Source: Chitinophagaceae bacterium
Lineage (GTDB): Bacteria; Bacteroidota; Bacteroidia; Chitinophagales; Chitinophagaceae
Assembly (NCBI GenBank): GCA_016720585.1
Contig: JADKKH010000008.1
Coordinates: 124,001 to 188,000, forward strand
Length of the DNA: 64,000 nt
Reading direction: 5' to 3'
Below, one piece after another: positions 17,148 to 26,003 of this stretch. The first letter of the stretch is position 1. Every line of letters begins with the position of its first letter. The notes under the pieces were generated by a model. The model was not told the DNA's origin and searched no databases. It worked only from the letters and a program-made list of their open reading frames with translations. The position numbers and the translations under genes were made by a program.

Positions 17148-17694
17148 CTATTCCTTTTCCCCTTTTCTTCTGAATCCAATTTTCCGGCGGGGTGGTTGCG
17201 GTGGGTTGAGTAATTGTTTGAGGTATTGAAAGATGAGGGCGATGTCTTCGTCGTGGCCGGTGAGTTTTTTTTCTATATTTTGAAGTTGCAACAATATGTC
17301 TTTATGGGTTAGTAGCAGTTCCCGCATTTTGGTGAACACTCTTATTATCTGAATGTTTACACGGATGGCTGTTTCGCTGTTCAGTACAGAAGAAAGCATG
17401 GCTACTCCCTGTTCGGTAAAACAAAACGGGGAATATCTCAATCCCATTTTATCAGCATTGGAGGTCACAAATTGTGACCTCCAATTTTCCAGTTCTTCCC
17501 AGCTCATTTCAAACAAAAAAATCTTCAGGAAAACGGTCAATATTCCTTTTTACTGCCCGTTTAAAAGCTTTGGTTGGCACTCCATACAGGGTGGCCAAAT
17601 CCCTATCCAGCATTACCTTCTGCCCACGGATCAGGTAAATTTTATTCATTCACAGTTCATTGGGGATGATCATTCCTTTTGTTGCTTTTGCCAT
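17148..17694 (-). pseudogene. ORF6N-domain DNA-binding protein, broken by a stop and a frameshift
   Basis: Reading from the ATG at 17694: MAKATKGMIIPNEL, then an in-frame TGA at codon 15, then MNKIYLIRGQKVMLDRDLAT, LYGVPTKAFKRAVKRN, IDRFPEDF. There an extra T in a run of seven T shifts the frame. The downstream frame (17148-17540) continues with FEMSWEELENWRSQFVTSN, FCFTEQGVAMLSSVL and a coiled-coil-like tail. The parts join into one normal ORF6N (KilA-N-related) protein of about 180 residues. ORF6N proteins are DNA-binding domains found in phage and bacterial chromosomes. An operator-like palindrome lies upstream. Confidence 0.85.
17457..17485. repeat. Perfect 29-bp palindrome inside the ORF6N coding region
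   Basis: Left arm ATTGGAGGTCACAA, central A, right arm TTGTGACCTCCAAT: 14-bp arms with no mismatch. In the ORF6N reading frame it encodes the conserved WRSQFVTSN stretch. Confidence 0.95.
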
Positions 17695-18009
17695 GTTTTA
17701 TTTACATATTAATATACCGGGTTGGGATTTCAAAAATCTTTAAGGTCACAGTTTGTGACCTCAGAAGACAAATATTAATCACAAAAAAAAATTAGTTTCC
17801 CTCTTGTTCTATACCACAAACCGGTAAATCAGTATCGTTTCTTAAATACTTGCGGTTTGCACTGTTAATTATCCGAAAAAAAATTAATGCTTTTTCCTAT
17901 GAATACTGCTGCTATAAAGCTGCAGAAATCTATTAACGTTCCATTTGTAAACACTGGTTCCTGCTTTGCATCCTACCATTATTATTATTCACCTTTAAAA
18001 CGTTACAGT
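17695..18009. other. Intergenic gap with operator-like site
   Basis: A 315-bp gap between the divergent ORF6N pseudogene and the 18010 gene. It holds the palindrome at 17743-17761, an A-rich stretch near 17780 and AT-rich leader sequence. I see no further gene; the in-frame extension of the 18010 ORF back to 17887 has no signal-like content. Confidence 0.6.
17743..17761. promoter_or_regulatory. Operator-like palindrome upstream of ORF6N
   Basis: AGGTCACA-GTT-TGTGACCT has 8-bp perfect arms and sits 49 bp upstream of the ORF6N start codon. Its arms are the same as the core of the palindrome within the gene (17457-17485). This is consistent with autoregulation by the ORF6N protein or a relative, but that is inference. 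Confidence 0.55.
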
Positions 18010-18480
18010 ATGAAAAAGATTTTTACTTTATTATTTGCAGTCGGAATGTTTACACTGGCACAGGCTCAGCCTGGCTCCAGGGATAACCGGCAAACTGACC
18101 GAAGGGACAATCAACCTACCGATCAGCGGAATCAGAACTACGATCAGCGGAATCAAAACAACGGGTATGATGATAACCGGGGTTTTGTTGACTTCAATTT
18201 TTCCTTCGACAACGACTCCCGTTTTGGCAACAGTCGTTTTTCCAATGAAAGAAAAAGGGATATGCAGATCGCCCGCATCAACCGGGAGTATGATTACCGG
18301 ATCCAATCTGTAAGAAATAATTTCTTTATGAGCCGTTGGGAAAAACAAAGACAAATCAGTTTTTTACAGGAACAACGTCAGCGGGAAATCAGGATGCTGT
18401 ATGCTAAATTCAGCAACAGGAACCGTTACGATGACCGGTATGGACGCAATGACCGTCGTGATCAACCCTACGGTCACTAG
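18010..18480 (+). CDS. Secreted Gln/Asn/Arg/Asp-rich protein
   Basis: A 156-residue protein from the ATG at 18010, with signal peptide MKKIFTLLFAVGMFTLAQA. The mature part begins with low-complexity QTDRRDNQPTDQRNQNYDQR repeats. It then has an amphipathic helical segment of about 60 residues rich in Arg, Gln and Glu (IARINREYDYRIQSVRNNFF, REIRMLYAKF) and a basic/acidic tail. A periplasmic or outer-membrane-associated role is likely; the function is unknown. The nearest named resemblance is to helical periplasmic proteins of the LTXXQ kind, but the signature is absent. Confidence 0.75.
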   Translation: MKKIFTLLFAVGMFTLAQAQPGSRDNRQTDRRDNQPTDQRNQNYDQRNQNNGYDDNRGFVDFNFSFDNDSRFGNSRFSNERKRDMQIARINREYDYRIQSVRNNFFMSRWEKQRQISFLQEQRQREIRMLYAKFSNRNRYDDRYGRNDRRDQPYGH

Positions 18481-18510
18481 AAAACAAATGTAAATTAACC
18501 CGAATTAAAA

Positions 18511-18540
18511 AACCCTCCCGCTTAATGCGGGAGGGTTTTT
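18511..18540. terminator. Bidirectional terminator
   Basis: CCCTCCCGC, TTAAT loop, GCGGGAGGG, with an A run before and a T run after. It lies between the convergent genes at 18010 and 18559 and can serve both. Confidence 0.93.
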
Positions 18541-18558
18541 CTTTAGCATTATACAATA

Positions 18559-19113
18559 TTACTTCATCGGTCTCTTATACTGGCTGTACCAGACAATCTT
18601 TCCGTTTTTCAGCAGGTTAATATCATGATAGCTGGCCGAATCTACCTTACCGGTTTTATAGGTGTCGTATTCTTTGTACCAGGTTACGATATAGCCTTCT
18701 TTCTTATCGGTAGCATACATTTTATTCCAGCTTTCCATATCAATTTTAACAGAGCTAAGGCTGTCACGATTTGTACCCCACATTTTCATAAGTTCCGCAT
18801 TGGTCTTTGTAAGATGATCCCCTGAACTCATATCCACCACAACGGTATCACCCATGGCAGCAGACAGGCTGCTGATATTTCCATCGGCCCAGTCTTTGTA
18901 AGTCATCAACACAGTTTTCAGATCAGCATCCGATACCTCATTGGACCAGTTGCTGGTATAAGATGCGGTGTAAGGTAACTCTACGGTGCTTTTTTCTGTT
19001 TTTTCATTAGCAGCGGTGGAGTCCGTAGTGCCGGTGGCGGTGGTTTTTTCTTTCTTACTGTCGCAGGACAGTAAAACAGTTCCGCAGAAGAAAAACAAAA
19101 TAACTTTTTTCAT
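18559..19113 (-). CDS. Small lipoprotein, paralogue 3 (NTF2-like)
   Basis: A 184-residue lipoprotein with signal MKKVILFFFCGTVLLSC and a Thr/Ser/Lys linker. The body matches the two paralogues: ELPYTASYTSNWSNEV like paralogue 1's MPYPAAYSASF, TYKDWADGNISSLSAAMGDTVVVD like paralogue 2, then ATDKKEGYIVTWYKEYDTYK and INLLKNGKIVWYSQYKR. The family therefore sits three times within 4.4 kb, interrupted by unrelated genes. Function unknown. Confidence 0.78.
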   Translation of the reverse strand: MKKVILFFFCGTVLLSCDSKKEKTTATGTTDSTAANEKTEKSTVELPYTASYTSNWSNEVSDADLKTVLMTYKDWADGNISSLSAAMGDTVVVDMSSGDHLTKTNAELMKMWGTNRDSLSSVKIDMESWNKMYATDKKEGYIVTWYKEYDTYKTGKVDSASYHDINLLKNGKIVWYSQYKRPMK

Positions 19114-19353
19114 AATTGTTTTTTTAGTTTATCGATGAAGAATATTTAGGAACTCAAACAGTGTGATTAATGACAGCGAATCAATGGAGAAGGATCAGGA
19201 GATCAAAATTACGGGCAGTAAGATAATACTAGTTGGGGGTAGTAAACAAATTAATTTTTTTTCTAACGACTTGTCCGATAAGAATAATTGTAAAAAAGGA
19301 TAACGGCCGAAAATGCTGACAATTCTTTTTACATCCGACCAATTTGTTCACTT

Positions 19354-19361
19354 TATATTTG
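19354..19361 (+). promoter_or_regulatory. -7 element for the alcohol dehydrogenase gene
   Basis: TATATTTG matches the Bacteroidota -7 consensus TAnnTTTG exactly and lies 20 bp before the start codon. The -33 region (TTTTTA about 22 bp upstream) is weak. Confidence 0.5.
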
Positions 19362-19381
19362 CTGAAAAATAAATAATAACT

Positions 19382-20425
19382 ATGCCCGCAACAAAAGCTT
19401 ATGCCGCAGAAAATGCTACCACCCCGGTGGTACCCTTTACCATTGAAAGAAGAAACCCCAAGCCACATGATGTTCAAATAGAAATATTGTATTGCGGTGT
19501 TTGTCACAGCGACCTCCACTTTGCCCGCAATGATTGGGGTATGACGGTTTACCCTGTCGTTCCCGGCCATGAAATAGTAGGTCGTGTAACTGCTGTGGGT
19601 GGTCATGTAAAAAAATTCAAGGTCGGAGACCTCGCCGGTATCGGCTGCCTCGTGGATAGCTGCCGCGAATGTGATAACTGTAAAGATGGATTGGAACAAT
19701 ATTGCAGCGGTGGTGCCGTATTCAGCTACAACGGTAATGAGCGGGATGGCAGCGGTAATACCTATGGTGGCTACAGCAAATCCATACTGGCACATGAAGA
19801 TTTTGTGCTGCGCATTTCCGATAAACAACCCCTGGAAGCCATCGCGCCCTTACTTTGTGCAGGCATCACTACCTATTCTCCGTTACGACATTGGAAAGTA
19901 GGCAAGGGAACCAAAGTGGGTGTATTGGGATTAGGTGGATTAGGTCATATGGCCGTAAAGTTGGCCGTTGCCATGGGTGCTGAAGTAACCATGCTCAGTC
20001 ATACTGCTGCGAAAGAAACCGATGCAAAAAGATTGGGTGCTCACAAATTTGTATTGACCTCTAATGAGGAACAAATAAAATCAGTGACAGGTTATTTTGA
20101 TTTTATTCTGGATACGGTATCGGCAGAACACGATTATAATTTTTATCTCGCCCTGCTGCGCACCAATGGTGTGATGGTTTGTGTGGGTGTTCCTCCGGCA
20201 CCTGCCGTGATCCCTGCTTTCAACCTCATCTTCGGTCGTAAAAGTTTTGCCGGTTCATTGATTGGTGGTATTCCCGAAACACAGGAGATGCTCGATTTCT
20301 GTGCCGAACATAATGTAGTATCGGATATCGAATTGATCCGTATGGATCAGATCAACGAAGCTTATGAAAGAATGATAAAGGGAGATGTGCGCTACCGTTT
20401 TGTGATTGATATGTCCTCCCTATAA
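19382..20425 (+). CDS. Zinc-dependent alcohol dehydrogenase, CAD/YahK type
   Basis: A 347-residue NADP(H)-dependent medium-chain dehydrogenase that reduces aldehydes or oxidises primary alcohols. Catalytic zinc ligands are the Cys in CGVCHSDLHF, the His in VVPGHEIVG, and a later Cys in PLLCAGITTYSPL. The structural zinc site is CRECDNCKDGLEQYC. The nucleotide motif is GVLGLGGLGHMAVKLA. This pattern matches the YahK/YjgB cinnamyl-alcohol-dehydrogenase-like group. It is monocistronic with its own terminator. Confidence 0.93.
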   Translation: MPATKAYAAENATTPVVPFTIERRNPKPHDVQIEILYCGVCHSDLHFARNDWGMTVYPVVPGHEIVGRVTAVGGHVKKFKVGDLAGIGCLVDSCRECDNCKDGLEQYCSGGAVFSYNGNERDGSGNTYGGYSKSILAHEDFVLRISDKQPLEAIAPLLCAGITTYSPLRHWKVGKGTKVGVLGLGGLGHMAVKLAVAMGAEVTMLSHTAAKETDAKRLGAHKFVLTSNEEQIKSVTGYFDFILDTVSAEHDYNFYLALLRTNGVMVCVGVPPAPAVIPAFNLIFGRKSFAGSLIGGIPETQEMLDFCAEHNVVSDIELIRMDQINEAYERMIKGDVRYRFVIDMSSL

Positions 20426-20449
20426 AGAATTAACCCAATGATGATAACT

Positions 20450-20478
20450 AAAGCTGCTTTTAACCGGGCAGCTTTTTT
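20450..20478. terminator. Terminator between convergent genes
   Basis: AAGCTGC, then an 10-nt loop, GCAGCTT, then T run on the plus strand and A/T on the other. Its right arm overlaps the last codons of the minus-strand NTPase fusion. Confidence 0.8.
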
Positions 20479-21959
20479 ATTAAGGTGACATCGGTTATCA
20501 ACTGCGCTTCCCCTATCCTGAAATATTCTTTTACTTTTTCCAGCAGGGTTTCACGGACTACCAGTAATATTTTCCCCTCTCTTACAGCCAGTATTTCTTT
20601 CAGCACCTCGCAAAACCCACCGCCGTCTAATTCCAACGGCCCGATCTCATCGATTACCAGCCAGCCTTTACGATACATTTCTTCCCGGAGAATCCGGATC
20701 GCTTTGGCAAAGTTTGTCTTACTGAATACAAAGCGGCCGACAGTAAACACTTCCGTTTCGTCTTTCTTTGCTTCCATTAAAAATACCTGCCGGCTATGGG
20801 CATTCATAAATATTCTTTTACCATCTGCCACAGGAGTCAGTATCCCATATACATCATCCCTTGTCTCCGACCAGCTTACAAGGGAACTGGTCTTACCACT
20901 TTGTATGGGTGCGGTGAGAATATAAACCTCACGCCTGGCTTCACTCCTGAAAGAAAAGGGAGAAAGTGCATTTACCAGGATCATTTTGCTGCAATGACTG
21001 ATCCGTTTCCATCCTTTCTTTTCGGCGGATTGTTTCCAGCTTTGTGCAACAAGTTGCTGCAAGGCCGGTATTAACCGGAGAACCTCTTCTACATCCTCTT
21101 TTGATCCTTTTTTCTTTTTTTGCAACCAGCTATGCAACAATTGACGCAACAGGGGTCCCGCAATAAATATCCAACCCAGTACAATAATAAAGGACCGCAA
21201 TAATATTTTTAAAGCCATATGGGAGGGCAGGAGCGGGTTGCCGATATTAAAATATGACTGCACATAGAATCCTATCAGTACTATCCATACAAAAAACAAA
21301 CCTTTCTTTAACCGCTTTCTTTTTTTTGCAGCGGGTGCCAAAGCAAGAGCTGATGCATTATCCACTAAAATCATATACTGTTTGCCGGTGCTCCATTTTT
21401 CGATATGATGTGGCAGTAACATCGCTATCCAGCCAACCAGCAACCCGGTAAAAAAATGCAGCAATACATACCCGCCCGCAATCAATAAACTGTAATTGGT
21501 AGTGGCTTTTTGTTTTGTAAGTCCATTGATAAAATCATTGATCACTTTCCACAGATCGTTTCCATACACGATCGTCAGCACCAATATGCGTTGTAATCCT
21601 GATTCCAATAAGGCCAAAACGGCCAGGACTATACAGGAAATAGAATAGAATCTTCGGTTGCTGAAAAACAACAACTCTCCCAAAGCTCCCTGGAAAAACA
21701 CGGCAATATAAGCTGGTGGCGGCGCCTGCGGGCTCAGCATCATTTTAAATATCGCTACGATCAGTGTGGCTTTTAGGATGGCTCCTCTTCCCGGAACATA
21801 CCAGGCAATTAAACAGATACAAATAACTGCACAACTACCCACGATCAAACCTGAGACCGGAATTTTTAAGCCATGTATAATCCCGCCAAGCATCGCTTCA
21901 CACAAAACCCATAACGCGATAAGGCGATAATAAATTTGTTTATTCATTTCAGACAGCAA
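20460..21959 (-). CDS. Membrane protein fused to a THEP1-like NTPase
   Basis: 499 residues; the start may instead be the ATG at 21947. Residues about 5-290 hold seven or so hydrophobic helices, reminiscent of an ECF/Mo-type transporter membrane part (FKMMLSPQAPPPAYIAVFFQ, FTGLLVGWIAMLLPHH). Residues about 340-499 are a P-loop NTPase of the THEP1/NTPase_1 type: Walker A TAPIQSGKTS, Walker B GWLVIDEIGPLEL, and LLVVRE. Helices and ATPase in one chain are unusual. It is divergent from xanthine dehydrogenase by about 110 bp. Because THEP1-like domains also appear near molybdenum genes, a role in molybdate or cofactor supply is possible. This is inference. Confidence 0.72.
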   Translation of the reverse strand: MLSEMNKQIYYRLIALWVLCEAMLGGIIHGLKIPVSGLIVGSCAVICICLIAWYVPGRGAILKATLIVAIFKMMLSPQAPPPAYIAVFFQGALGELLFFSNRRFYSISCIVLAVLALLESGLQRILVLTIVYGNDLWKVINDFINGLTKQKATTNYSLLIAGGYVLLHFFTGLLVGWIAMLLPHHIEKWSTGKQYMILVDNASALALAPAAKKRKRLKKGLFFVWIVLIGFYVQSYFNIGNPLLPSHMALKILLRSFIIVLGWIFIAGPLLRQLLHSWLQKKKKGSKEDVEEVLRLIPALQQLVAQSWKQSAEKKGWKRISHCSKMILVNALSPFSFRSEARREVYILTAPIQSGKTSSLVSWSETRDDVYGILTPVADGKRIFMNAHSRQVFLMEAKKDETEVFTVGRFVFSKTNFAKAIRILREEMYRKGWLVIDEIGPLELDGGGFCEVLKEILAVREGKILLVVRETLLEKVKEYFRIGEAQLITDVTLIKKLPG

Positions 21960-22068
21960 TACATTTTTTGCAGTTGTTTTTTTCTTTGGTTAAAGCGGAT
22001 CCATATAATCTGTAACCCAGACTTATCCTTCAATTATACTAACTTTAAAGGTCAATCATAAAGATAGT

Positions 22069-23505
22069 TTGATACATTTTATACTTAACAATAAAGAGAT
22101 GGCCGCCGATGAGTCGCCCGGAATGGTGCTGCTTGATTTTATCCGGTATCATCAGCACCTGGCCGGCACCAAAATCGGTTGCCGGGAAGGTGATTGCGGC
22201 GCCTGCACCGTACTGGTGGGTGAATTGATCCACGATGAATTACAGTATCATTCTGTTACTTCCTGCCTGGTGCCCCTCGGTAACGCCGCCGGCAAACATA
22301 TTGTTACCATTGAAGGGGTCAACCCTGTAACAGGTAGCGGTACAGCAAGCCCGGGTTTAACGCCCGTGCAAAAAGCTATGGCCGATGCCGGCGCCACCCA
22401 ATGCGGGTTTTGTACACCGGGATTCGTAATGTCCCTGACCGGTTTTTGTTTGAATGATACAGAAGCCTCCAAAGAAAATGCCGTTGCTGCTATTGATGGC
22501 AATATCTGCCGTTGCACCGGATATAAGTCCATAGAAAGAGCCGCTGATAAAATAGTGGACTTGTTGAAGAAAAGAAAAAATGAAAACATTCTTCAATTTG
22601 TAACCGCGCAAAAAATACTCCCGGAATATTTTACCGGTATTAAAGAAAAATTACAAAACCTGGCAGCCGGTAAAAAAACTCCGGCCCTGACAGACACAGC
22701 CGCCCTGGATAAAAGACCTCATTTTGTAGGAGGGGGAACAGATCTCTATGTTCAGAAACATGATGAGATGAAAGAAGCAGACATTTATTTTTTATTTAAT
22801 CAACCGGGACTGGATAGTATCCATAAAGAGGGTAATAAATGTTTTATCGGTCCATCCGTCACGGTGAGTGATCTGCAACAATCACCCATCATACAAGAAG
22901 CTTTCCCTTCTTTTAACCGGTATGCCAAATTAGTTTCTTCCACACCTATTCGTAACATGGCCACGATCGCCGGAAATTTTATTAACGCTTCCCCTATCGG
23001 TGATTTTACAATTTTCTTCCTGGCATTGGATGCGCAGCTGATCCTGAGTGACGGGAAAACAAAAAGAACATTGCCGCTGCGCAAACTGTACAAGGGCTAT
23101 AAGACGCTGGATAAAACTCCCGGAGAACATATTGAACAGATCTGGTTTGAATTACCGGGAAAAAATACCCGTTTTCATTTTGAAAAAGTCAGCAAGCGGA
23201 CGCACCTGGATATTGCCAGTGTAAACACTGCTATCTTCATAAAGATGAATGGAGATAGTATCGGGCGGGTGGGTATCGCTGCCGGTGGTGTAGGTCCGGT
23301 ACCCCTGTACCTGCAAAAGACTGCTGCTTTTTTAAAAGGAAAGAATGTAACTGAACAATTGATCCGGGAAGCGATTAAGATAATGCAAACTGAAATAACA
23401 CCCATCAGTGATGCCAGGGGAACAAAAGAATATAAGACCCTGTTGCTGGGTCAATTGATAAAAGCGCATTTTATGGAATTATTTCCCCCACTGATCTTTG
23501 TCTGA
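22069..23505 (+). CDS. xdhA: Xanthine dehydrogenase small subunit (2Fe-2S plus FAD)
   Basis: A 478-residue subunit of the molybdenum enzyme that turns hypoxanthine/xanthine into urate. The N-terminal ferredoxin-like 2Fe-2S domain has GCREGDCGACTVLVG. The second 2Fe-2S domain has QCGFCTPGF and NICRCTGYKS. Residues about 205-470 are the FAD domain (PHFVGGGTDLYV, STPIRNMATIAGNFINASP). The start is a TTG at 22069: MIHFILNN is needed for the first strand of the domain, whereas the ATG at 22099 would remove it. The large subunit follows 107 bp downstream, and the product is the substrate of the PuuD-type enzyme in this window. Confidence 0.92.
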   Translation: MIHFILNNKEMAADESPGMVLLDFIRYHQHLAGTKIGCREGDCGACTVLVGELIHDELQYHSVTSCLVPLGNAAGKHIVTIEGVNPVTGSGTASPGLTPVQKAMADAGATQCGFCTPGFVMSLTGFCLNDTEASKENAVAAIDGNICRCTGYKSIERAADKIVDLLKKRKNENILQFVTAQKILPEYFTGIKEKLQNLAAGKKTPALTDTAALDKRPHFVGGGTDLYVQKHDEMKEADIYFLFNQPGLDSIHKEGNKCFIGPSVTVSDLQQSPIIQEAFPSFNRYAKLVSSTPIRNMATIAGNFINASPIGDFTIFFLALDAQLILSDGKTKRTLPLRKLYKGYKTLDKTPGEHIEQIWFELPGKNTRFHFEKVSKRTHLDIASVNTAIFIKMNGDSIGRVGIAAGGVGPVPLYLQKTAAFLKGKNVTEQLIREAIKIMQTEITPISDARGTKEYKTLLLGQLIKAHFMELFPPLIFV

Positions 23506-23612
23506 CCGGGAGATTTGCCGGTACAGAAATAATAAATTGAAATTTTTTTATACCTGAATTCGAAACATAAAATAAAACTAATAAATAAAATTCCCTTCCC
23601 GGGGCCTGGAGC

Positions 23613-25901
23613 ATGAAGCATATTGATTCCAATACACATGTCCGTGGCGAATCGGTTTATCTCGATGATATCCCGCTGGTAAGCGGTACGCTCTATGCCG
23701 CAGTTTTTGATTCGCCTGTTGCACATGGAAAAATAAAATCACTGGATACCAGCGAAGCAGCTGCCATGCGGGGTGTTGCCGGCATTTTTACTTCGAAAGA
23801 TATTCCCGGAGAGAATCAGATTGGCGGCATTATTCCCGATGAGGAATTGTTGGCCGGTACCCATGTTCATTTTTGCGGAATGCCCATAGCATTGGTGGTT
23901 GCCGATTCAGAAGAATCAGCCCGGGCCGCTGTAAAGAAAATAAAAGCGGAATTTGAACTATTACCAATAATCACAGATCCCCGGGAAGCCAAAGAAAAAG
24001 GTGAACTGATCATTCCACCCCGGACATTCCAGTTGGGTGATACCCATGCGGCCTGGTCGCAATGCGAGCACATTTTTGAAGGCCGCACAGAAACTAACGG
24101 TCAGGAACACCTGTATATTGAAACCCAGGGAGCCTATGCCATACCACAGGAGAACGGCGCTATCCGTATTTATTCTTCCACACAGGGACCAACGGCCGTA
24201 CAACGAACAGCAGCCCGGGTCCTGGGTCTTTCTATGAACCAGGTGGAGGTTGATACAACCCGGCTGGGAGGTGGTTTTGGTGGCAAAGAAGACCAGGCAA
24301 CTACCTGGGGTGTGTTGTGTGCACTGGCAGCAATTCTTGTAAAGAAACCGGTTAAATATGCCTTAAGCCGTATAGAAGATATGCGGATGACAGGCAAGCG
24401 GCATCCTTATTCGGCCGATTTTAAAATCGGTTTAAATAAACAATTAAAGATCGTGGCTTATGAAGCTACTTTTTACCAGAATGCCGGAGCTGCTGCTGAT
24501 CTGTCTCCCGCTGTGATGGAAAGAACCTTATTTCATTGCACCAATTCCTATTATGTTCCGAATGTAAAAGCAACCGCTTACAGTTGCCGGACTAATTTAC
24601 CACCCAATACCGCCTTCCGGGGTTTTGGCGGACCACAGGGTATGTTTGTGATAGAAGCGGCCATAGCAACCGCAGCCGAACAATTACATATTCCCGCATC
24701 AGATATCCAGGAAAAGAACCTGATACAAAGCGGTGATACATTTCCTTATGGACAGATAGCCGTGAGTGAAGCCAATGAATGCTGGAGTAAAACCAACCGG
24801 TTGTACGGTATAAAAAAATTGCAGCAGGAAATTACAGACTTTAATAACCGGAATCCTCTTCGTAAAAAAGGTATAGCCCTGATGCCTATCTGCTTTGGTA
24901 TCTCATTTACAAAAACATTGATGAACCAGGCAAGATCGCTGGTACATGTATATACAGACGGAAGTGTAGGCATCAGCACCGGTGCGGTAGAAATGGGGCA
25001 GGGGGTAAATACTAAAATGCTTCAGGTAGCAGCAACCATTTTTTCGATACCGTCTGAGAAAATAAAAGTCAACACGACAAATACATATCGCATTGCCAAT
25101 ACATCCCCCACCGCTGCCAGTGCCGCAGCAGATCTGAATGGCAAGGCAACCGAGATCGCCTGCACTATTATTCTGCAACGATTGAAACAACTGGCAGCCG
25201 ATGACCTGAAGGTCCCGGCAGATTCCCTTACACTAAAAGAGGAATGTTTATATGCCCATGGTGAAAAAACAAACTGGAGCTGGAAAAAATTGGTGACAGC
25301 TGCTTACGTGAACCGGATCAGCTTATCCGAACTGGCACATTATACCCCGCCTGATATTCATTTTGATGCTACCAAAGAAAAAGGTCATCCCTTTACGTAT
25401 CATGTCTACGGCACCGCTATTGTTGCCGTAACAGTAGATTGTCTCCGGGGTATCTATGAATTTGATTCTGTAAAAGTGGTACATGATTTTGGCAGCAGTA
25501 TGAACAAGCTGATAGATATAGGACAATGTGAAGGTGGTATTGTACAGGGTATTGGCTGGATGACGATGGAAGAATTGCTGTATGATCAGGAAGGCCGGCT
25601 TAGGAGCAATGCGCTCAGCACCTATAAAGTGCCGGATATATATTCTGTACCAAAAGAAATAATTGTCCAGGCGTTGGAAACAACAAAAGAGAACGCCGCC
25701 ATTTTCCGAAGCAAAGCAGTAGGTGAACCACCGCTGATGTATGGTATCGGTGCCTATTTTGCGCTGCGGAATGCAGTGAAGGCTTTTAATCCAACAGCCA
25801 CGATTCCTTTTGATGCACCGATGACCCCGGAGAAAGTGTTGATGAGCTTATACCCTGTTCCGGCATTGGAAGAAATTAAAGAGGAAGAAAAGAAGCCCTG
25901 A
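23613..25901 (+). CDS. xdhB: Xanthine dehydrogenase molybdopterin-binding subunit
   Basis: A 762-residue molybdenum-cofactor subunit. The N-terminal a/b hammerhead (HVRGESVYLDDIPLVSGTLY) is followed by the Moco-binding region: QGPTAVQRTAARVLGLS, RLGGGFGGKEDQ, AFRGFGGPQGMFVIEA, GAVEMGQGVNTKMLQVAA and the catalytic Glu in SKAVGEPPLMYGIG. Substrate-binding residues similar to xanthine dehydrogenases (Glu in QEHLYIETQ, Arg in RGFGGPQ) are present, so xanthine is the best guess, though other N-heterocycles cannot be excluded. A XdhC-type Moco insertion factor is not seen nearby. Confidence 0.92.
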   Translation: MKHIDSNTHVRGESVYLDDIPLVSGTLYAAVFDSPVAHGKIKSLDTSEAAAMRGVAGIFTSKDIPGENQIGGIIPDEELLAGTHVHFCGMPIALVVADSEESARAAVKKIKAEFELLPIITDPREAKEKGELIIPPRTFQLGDTHAAWSQCEHIFEGRTETNGQEHLYIETQGAYAIPQENGAIRIYSSTQGPTAVQRTAARVLGLSMNQVEVDTTRLGGGFGGKEDQATTWGVLCALAAILVKKPVKYALSRIEDMRMTGKRHPYSADFKIGLNKQLKIVAYEATFYQNAGAAADLSPAVMERTLFHCTNSYYVPNVKATAYSCRTNLPPNTAFRGFGGPQGMFVIEAAIATAAEQLHIPASDIQEKNLIQSGDTFPYGQIAVSEANECWSKTNRLYGIKKLQQEITDFNNRNPLRKKGIALMPICFGISFTKTLMNQARSLVHVYTDGSVGISTGAVEMGQGVNTKMLQVAATIFSIPSEKIKVNTTNTYRIANTSPTAASAAADLNGKATEIACTIILQRLKQLAADDLKVPADSLTLKEECLYAHGEKTNWSWKKLVTAAYVNRISLSELAHYTPPDIHFDATKEKGHPFTYHVYGTAIVAVTVDCLRGIYEFDSVKVVHDFGSSMNKLIDIGQCEGGIVQGIGWMTMEELLYDQEGRLRSNALSTYKVPDIYSVPKEIIVQALETTKENAAIFRSKAVGEPPLMYGIGAYFALRNAVKAFNPTATIPFDAPMTPEKVLMSLYPVPALEEIKEEEKKP

Positions 25902-26003
25902 TTCTTCATGAATAAACAAATCTGCAAAAGGGGTGATTTCTGTGATAAACGGTTTGTACACTCCGCTGCAAATCGCTACCTTGAAAGTATTAAATGATGC
26001 ACC

